Of a stretch of DNA of 64,000 nucleotides, positions 59,528 through 64,000 are shown piece after piece; within the stretch, counting starts at the first letter, position 1, and each line of letters begins with the position of its first letter. Source of the DNA: Streptomyces cellulosae. GTDB lineage: Bacteria; Actinomycetota; Actinomycetes; Streptomycetales; Streptomycetaceae. The position numbers were made by a program, and so were the translations under genes. The DNA lies in assembly GCF_000721105.1 (NCBI RefSeq), contig NZ_JOEV01000002.1:372001-436000 (forward strand), in the 5' to 3' direction. The notes under the pieces were generated by a model, which saw only the letters and a program-made list of their open reading frames with translations, had not been told where the DNA came from and searched no databases.

Positions 59528-62185
59528 TCAGCCGACCGTGCAGTTCTGATCGCCCACCCTGAACGCGGTCGGTTTCGTGTTGGTCCCCGACCAGCTCCCG
59601 GTGAAGCCGAAGCTCACCGACGAGCCCGCCGCGACCGTCCCGTTCCAGCCGACGTTCTTCGCCGTCACCGCCGTACCGGACTGCGCGGCCTCGGCGTTCC
59701 AGGCCTGGGTGAGCTTCTGGCCGTCGGTGAACGTCCAGCCGAGAGACCAGCCGTTCCAGGCGGTCGATCCGGTGTTGGCGAGTCGCACGTCCGCCTGGAA
59801 ACCACCGGACCACTGGTTGGTGATCTTGTACGTCACCGTGCAGGCGCCGGTCGGCGTGGGATCCGGGCCGGGGCCGGGGTCCGTGGGGTTCCCGGCGTCG
59901 GAGCTGTCGCCGTAGACGACTCCGCGGCCGTTCGTCGACACGTACACCCGGCCGTACACCCGCGGGTCACCGGTGATCGCCGCGCCCGTCCAACCCCACT
60001 GGTGGGCGTCGTCGTTGATGCGGGTCCAGCTCGCGCCCCTGTCGGTGGAGCGGAAGATGCCGCGCACGCCGCCGATCTTCGCGCTGGTGTACAGCGTCTG
60101 GTACGACGCTCCCGGCGCCGCCTTGCCGAAGCCGATGGTGTCGGCCTGGTCGACGCCGGAGAGCTTGGTGAAGGAGGCGCCGCCGTCCGTGGAGTGCCAC
60201 AGGCCGTACGCCCCGTCGCTCGCACCGCCCGCCAGCCACACATCGCCCCTGGCGCCGGGCAGCGCCTTGAAGCGCACGCTGTCACCGCTCGGCAGGCCGG
60301 TCGCCGAGGAGGCGGTGAAGTTCGCACCGCCGTCCGAACTGACGTAGAGCTTCCCGGACTTGAAGCCGTAGAAGGTCTTCGGGTCGACCCGGTCGGACTC
60401 GACGATCGCGCCCGCCGGGATGCCGCTCGAGGCCGCCCAGGAGGTGCCGAAGCCGGTCGCGTACCGCACGCCGGTGCCCGCCGGGCTCCACACGAACCGG
60501 CTGCCGTCGGCCCCCGCCGCGACTGTGCCGCCGCCGCTCACGCCCGAAGGGTCCGTCCCGGCGAACCAGTTGGCGCCGTTGTCCGTCGAGAACGCGATGT
60601 GCGGGCCGGAGTCGAGGTCGCCGACGCGCACGATGGTGTCCGGGTTGGTCTCGGCGAAGTCCAGGCTGGTGGTCGTGGTGAAGTTCGGCGAGGTGGACAT
60701 CATCGACGGGACCTTGGCCAGGTCCGTGTGCCGGAACCCACCGATGTCACCGAGCGCGCTGAGCAGCGGAGCGCCCGACGGGGGAGAGGCCAGGTCGTTG
60801 ACGGCCGTCTCCTCCAGCCCCTGCACCATCGGCCTGACGGTGAACTTGCTCCCGGCGTCCCAGTCGGTGAGGTTCTCGGTGCCGTAGACCGTCGCGCCCG
60901 TCCCGTACAGCATCCGGTTCGAGTTGAACGGATCGATCTCCAACGCCTCGGTCATCCAGCCGAGTTTGGGCGACTCCTCGGGCGGCGACGGGTTCGCCCC
61001 CCAGGTCAGCCACGGCGAGGACGACACGTCCATCGTGTAGCGGTTCGCGCGGGTGGGGTACGACGTGTAGTCCCACGCCTTCGTCCAGGTGCCGCCGCTG
61101 TCCGTGGAGCGGAAGATCTGGGTGTCCGGCCACCAGGAGCTGTAGGCGGTGGCCATGACCGTTCCCGGCTTCTGCCGGTCCACCGTCAGCCCGCTGAAGC
61201 CGTAGTAGGTGTCGGCCTCGGCCACCGGGCTGATGTCCGTCCAGGTGCCGGTCGCGGTCGCGTACCGCCACAGCCGGCCCTTGCCGCCGTCGTACGGGCC
61301 GCCCTTGTCGCTGTAGGCGAGATAGAGGTAGCCGTTCCTGGCGTCCAGGACGCCCTTGTGCGCGAGGTAACCCGTCGGCTGTCCGGCGAGCCGGGTCCAG
61401 GTCGCGCCCGCGTCCGTCGACCGGTACACCGCGTTGTCCTTGTCGGCGACCCCGACGTAGACCGTCTTCGTCGCCGCGCCCGACGTGCCCGTCGACTCGT
61501 CGAAGGTGACCCACACGATGCCCTGGTTGTCACTGGCGTAGCCACTGGTGTCGCTCGGATCCTGCTGGTAGTTGCCGACATTGGGGAAGTTCGTCACCTG
61601 CGCCCAGCTGACACCGGAGTCCGTCGACCGCCACAGACCCTTGCCGCTCGGCGCGCCCAGGTACAGCACGCTGTTCTTGTTCGGGTCGATCGCCAGCCGC
61701 TCGCCCATGCCCCGGCCGGGCATGTTGCCGCCCAACTTGAAGGGCAGGTCCGTCTTCTGCCAGCTCGCGCCCCGGTCGGACGAGCGCATGACCGCACCGT
61801 TGCCCGGATCCCAGCTGTTGGTGTACGTGCCCACGGCCACGTACACCTTGTTCGGGTCGACGGAGTCGGAGGCCAGGCTGACCACGCCCGTGTGCCCCCA
61901 GTCGTTCCAGCCGACCGAGTCCAGCAGCGGGGTCCAGGTCTTCGACGACTCCTGCCAGCGGTAGGCGCCGCCGATGTCGGTGCGGGCGTACGCCAGGTTC
62001 TTCTCGGCGCGGTTGAAGACGATGCCGGGGACGAAACCGCCGCCGTCGACGCGCGCGTTCTTCCAGGTGTACGTGTCGGCGGCGATGGCTGTTGCGGCGG
62101 CGGGGGCCGCCAGCACGGACGGCGTGCCCGCGAGCAGGCCGGCCGCCAGTGCCAGCACCGCCGTCAGGATGCGGGTTCTTCGCAC
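59528..62185 (-). CDS. Secreted GH74 xyloglucanase with CBM2
   Basis: An 885-residue glycoside hydrolase family 74 enzyme hydrolysing xyloglucan. The signal peptide (RILTAVLALAAGLLAGTPSV) is followed by two seven-bladed propellers rich in Asp-box repeats (SSDRGASWQ, STDSGVSWAQ, STDGGASFTK). Catalytic aspartates fit ARTDIGGAYRW near the N-terminus and LGDIGGFRHTD near the middle. A Pro/Gly/Asp linker (DPGPGPDPTPTG) leads to a C-terminal CBM2 (CTVTYKITNQWSGGFQADVR) for cellulose binding. The GTG at 62185 is chosen because GGAAGGAAGG lies nine bases upstream; the ATG at 62215 has none. Confidence 0.95.
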   Translation of the reverse strand: MRRTRILTAVLALAAGLLAGTPSVLAAPAAATAIAADTYTWKNARVDGGGFVPGIVFNRAEKNLAYARTDIGGAYRWQESSKTWTPLLDSVGWNDWGHTGVVSLASDSVDPNKVYVAVGTYTNSWDPGNGAVMRSSDRGASWQKTDLPFKLGGNMPGRGMGERLAIDPNKNSVLYLGAPSGKGLWRSTDSGVSWAQVTNFPNVGNYQQDPSDTSGYASDNQGIVWVTFDESTGTSGAATKTVYVGVADKDNAVYRSTDAGATWTRLAGQPTGYLAHKGVLDARNGYLYLAYSDKGGPYDGGKGRLWRYATATGTWTDISPVAEADTYYGFSGLTVDRQKPGTVMATAYSSWWPDTQIFRSTDSGGTWTKAWDYTSYPTRANRYTMDVSSSPWLTWGANPSPPEESPKLGWMTEALEIDPFNSNRMLYGTGATVYGTENLTDWDAGSKFTVRPMVQGLEETAVNDLASPPSGAPLLSALGDIGGFRHTDLAKVPSMMSTSPNFTTTTSLDFAETNPDTIVRVGDLDSGPHIAFSTDNGANWFAGTDPSGVSGGGTVAAGADGSRFVWSPAGTGVRYATGFGTSWAASSGIPAGAIVESDRVDPKTFYGFKSGKLYVSSDGGANFTASSATGLPSGDSVRFKALPGARGDVWLAGGASDGAYGLWHSTDGGASFTKLSGVDQADTIGFGKAAPGASYQTLYTSAKIGGVRGIFRSTDRGASWTRINDDAHQWGWTGAAITGDPRVYGRVYVSTNGRGVVYGDSSDAGNPTDPGPGPDPTPTGACTVTYKITNQWSGGFQADVRLANTGSTAWNGWSLGWTFTDGQKLTQAWNAEAAQSGTAVTAKNVGWNGTVAAGSSVSFGFTGSWSGTNTKPTAFRVGDQNCTVG

Positions 62186-62366
62186 GGTGGGGGACCTTCC
62201 TTCCGGGAGGGCCATTCATGGTGGGGGGAACGTGCGAGGACCGGGCGGCCCCCCGTGCGGGAGGGGACCGCCCGGCCGACCGGCCCCGTCGTCAGGTGAC
62301 GAGACCACGCACGCGGAGCCTTCAAGCGGTTCCGCGGACAAGAAGCGGTGGCTCCAGCGCCCGGTC

Positions 62367-62410
62367 AGGGGCGCGGGGAACTGCGCGACCAGCCACAACG
62401 GACCCGCAGT
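62367..62410. repeat. Streptomyces-type dispersed intergenic repeat
   Basis: The stretch beginning GGGGCGCGGGGAACTGCGCG, followed by ACCAGCCACAACGGACCCGC and AG, resembles, from memory, a short sequence scattered many times through Streptomyces intergenic regions. Only this copy is seen in the window. The start GGGCGCGGGGAACTGCGCG can fold weakly (GCGCG/CGCGC arms). It lies between the GH74 and GH48 genes. The identification is from recollection, not comparison. Confidence 0.5.
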
Positions 62411-62446
62411 CAAAAACCGCCCAACCCGCGGAGCGCTCGGCGGGGA

Positions 62447-64000
62447 CTATTCGAGGAGCTCCGCGTACGAGCCCATGGCCAGGGCGATGTCCGCCTGGGC
62501 CCAGAACCGGTGGTAGGTGAAGGAGGGCGCGGCTCCGCCCGCCAGGTAGGCCTCGATCTTCGACCAGGCCGGGTCGTTCTTGTAGAAGGAACGGAGGGAT
62601 TCGAAGGTGGACGAGGAGTTGATCGCGTCGCCGTTCGGCATCGTCCCGGTCCAGCCGGACGGGACGTGGACCGCGTCGTCGAAGCGGTTGTAGTCGGCGC
62701 GGGTCTCCGGGACGGCGATGCCCAGGGCGTCCTGGTGGTTGTTCCACATGCCGTCGAGGAGTGCCTTCGCGGTGCTCGCCGCCTGGGTGTCGCCGGAGCG
62801 GTCCGCGTAGTACGTCAGGGTCTTGGCGTACGCGGCGGCCACGCCGACGTCGTCGGTGTAGTCGGCGACGGTGACGTGAAGTCCGCTGTTGGCGCCCGGA
62901 CTCGACGCGTTCCAGGTGTCGGGCTGGCCCGACCACTGGAGCGTCGACGGGATCCGGTAGGTGCCGTCCGGGTTGATCGTGGTCTTGGACAGCGCCCAGT
63001 CGACCCACTTGTCGAGAACGACCTTGGCGTCCGCGTCACCGGTCTGCTGGTAGTACTCGGCCACCCGCTCCATCGACCACGCCTGGAAGCCGAACCACTG
63101 GTTGGACGGCGGGTCGTGGTAGACGGGCTGCTGGTCGTAGTACATGCCGTAGAACGTCGACTTCCCGGCCGGCGGGGTCGCGTACCGGCCCGCCCAGCTG
63201 TTGGTCGCGCCGCCCGCGATGGCACCCTCGTCGGACTGCAGCCAGCGGTAGAACTCCAGCTGCCGGTCGAGCGACTTGGCCCAGTCCGACTGTCCGGTGG
63301 CCGACTTGGGCTTCAGGTCGGCGTAGGAGCTCAGCGCGTAGGCGGCCAGCGGGTTCTGGTAGCCGCCGTGCGCGTGGCTGGAGCCGATGCGCCAGGCCCA
63401 GCCCGCCGAGGTGTCGGTGGCGCCGCCCCAGGCGTAGTACCAGGACAGCAGGTACATCGAGGCGTCCTTGCCGGTGCCGGCCGGGCAGGTCGACGGTCCG
63501 ACACAGTTGCCGATCTTCTTGAAGTACTTGTCGTACATCGCGTAGCGCAGGTAGTCGCCCATCTTCGCGGCCTTGCCGACGGTCGCGGAGACGTCACCGC
63601 CCTTGCCCTGCTGCTTGGCCCAGACGTCCGCCCAGTACGCGGCCTGCACGGCGCGCGCGTCGGCGTCGGGGGCGTTGGTGAACTTCCACTGCTTGGCGTA
63701 GGACGCGTCACCGGTGAACAGGTCCAGGTAGCCGTTCTTGCCGCCGTACTTGAAGGCGTCGCAGGTCGGCTGCGGCACCGTCTCCCACACCGACTCCTGC
63801 GCGCCGCGCTGGAAGGTGTTGATGTACGACGGTCCGGTGTCCGTGGGGCCCGCCTCGCACTTGCCGGGTGAGTTGCCGTAGCCGTAGACGTTGTCGACGT
63901 CCTGCAGCCAGTGCATGCCGTAGACGTCGTCCGTGCCGTAGGCGCTCTTCAGCTCACCGGCGATCGGGTCCGAGCCGACCGAGACCGACGAGTCGAGCTT
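62447..64000 (-). CDS. GH48 cellulase (reducing-end cellobiohydrolase), partial
   Basis: At least 517 residues of a glycoside hydrolase family 48 enzyme, with its N-terminus beyond the right edge. [86 protein letters not shown] and [20 protein letters not shown] are GH48 landmarks. The protein ends [20 protein letters not shown] and lacks a C-terminal cellulose-binding module, so any CBM must be N-terminal. Same strand as the GH74 gene; the pair forms a cellulose/xyloglucan unit. No terminator is obvious right after the stop. Confidence 0.93.
   Translation of the reverse strand, partial: KLDSSVSVGSDPIAGELKSAYGTDDVYGMHWLQDVDNVYGYGNSPGKCEAGPTDTGPSYINTFQRGAQESVWETVPQPTCDAFKYGGKNGYLDLFTGDASYAKQWKFTNAPDADARAVQAAYWADVWAKQQGKGGDVSATVGKAAKMGDYLRYAMYDKYFKKIGNCVGPSTCPAGTGKDASMYLLSWYYAWGGATDTSAGWAWRIGSSHAHGGYQNPLAAYALSSYADLKPKSATGQSDWAKSLDRQLEFYRWLQSDEGAIAGGATNSWAGRYATPPAGKSTFYGMYYDQQPVYHDPPSNQWFGFQAWSMERVAEYYQQTGDADAKVVLDKWVDWALSKTTINPDGTYRIPSTLQWSGQPDTWNASSPGANSGLHVTVADYTDDVGVAAAYAKTLTYYADRSGDTQAASTAKALLDGMWNNHQDALGIAVPETRADYNRFDDAVHVPSGWTGTMPNGDAINSSSTFESLRSFYKNDPAWSKIEAYLAGGAAPSFTYHRFWAQADIALAMGSYAELLE

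Noticed and set aside
59384..62299. Very long open frame on the plus strand opposite the GH74 gene
   Set aside because: It has no domain, is rich in Arg/Gly/Val as expected of antisense GC-rich DNA, and the opposite strand encodes a complete GH74-CBM2 protein.
62428..62441. CebR-like palindrome (GAGCGCTC core) near the GH48 stop
   Set aside because: Only about 9 of 14 positions match the TGGGAGCGCTCCCA consensus and it lies about 250 bases from the GH74 start, so chance is likely.

Overview
High-GC actinobacterial DNA, almost certainly Streptomyces or a close relative: strong third-position GC bias, frequent GTG starts, several TetR/XRE/HxlR/CGNR regulators, a SigB/F-type sigma factor, a DUF5753 regulator and secreted polysaccharide-degrading enzymes. 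No rRNA, tRNA or CRISPR array was seen.

Region 1 (1-37.5 kb) looks like an accessory catabolic island. It holds a flavin-dependent oxygenation module (flavin reductase 2555-3265; operon 4290-9007 with an NTF2-like protein, two alpha/beta hydrolases, a metallo-beta-lactamase-fold hydrolase, a hotdog thioesterase and a luciferase-like monooxygenase). It also holds a PaoABC-like molybdenum hydroxylase with an XdhC-type maturation factor (12507-17494), a GMC oxidoreductase / flavin reductase / enoyl-CoA hydratase set on the minus strand (20296-23825), aldehyde dehydrogenase, SDR and zinc alcohol dehydrogenase (27297-31127), a ProA-like reductase, and a second hydrolase/MBL block that includes a hydrolase-SnoaL fusion (33121-36285). 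Regulators sit between the modules, often beside clear inverted repeats. Several families occur twice (flavin reductase, MBL hydrolase, CGNR regulator). The gaps contain recognisable wrecks of the same families (GMC oxidoreductase, hydrolases, NTF2-like protein, enoyl-CoA hydratase) and a decayed transposase, so the island seems to have grown by duplication and then lost parts. The substrate cannot be read from sequence; the enzyme set (oxygenase, ester/lactone hydrolases, alcohol to aldehyde to acid, CoA-level steps) would fit a cyclic or branched carbonyl compound, which is inference.

Region 2 (37.5-56.6 kb) looks more like ordinary Streptomyces chromosome: pyruvate oxidase-type enzyme, sigma factor, a Cys-rich repeat surface protein, an aminotransferase-like protein lacking its lysine, three membrane or MBL-fold genes, a membrane-anchored phosphodiesterase-like protein, a broken AAA+ gene, OsmC, a CorA-like fragment, glycerophosphodiesterase, a second DnaK, an orphan NarJ-like chaperone, two XRE regulators, pterin dehydratase and a methyltransferase.

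Region 3 (56.9-64 kb) is a plant cell-wall degradation locus: secreted PL11 rhamnogalacturonan lyase, a small coiled-coil protein, GH74 xyloglucanase with CBM2, and a GH48 cellulase running off the right edge.
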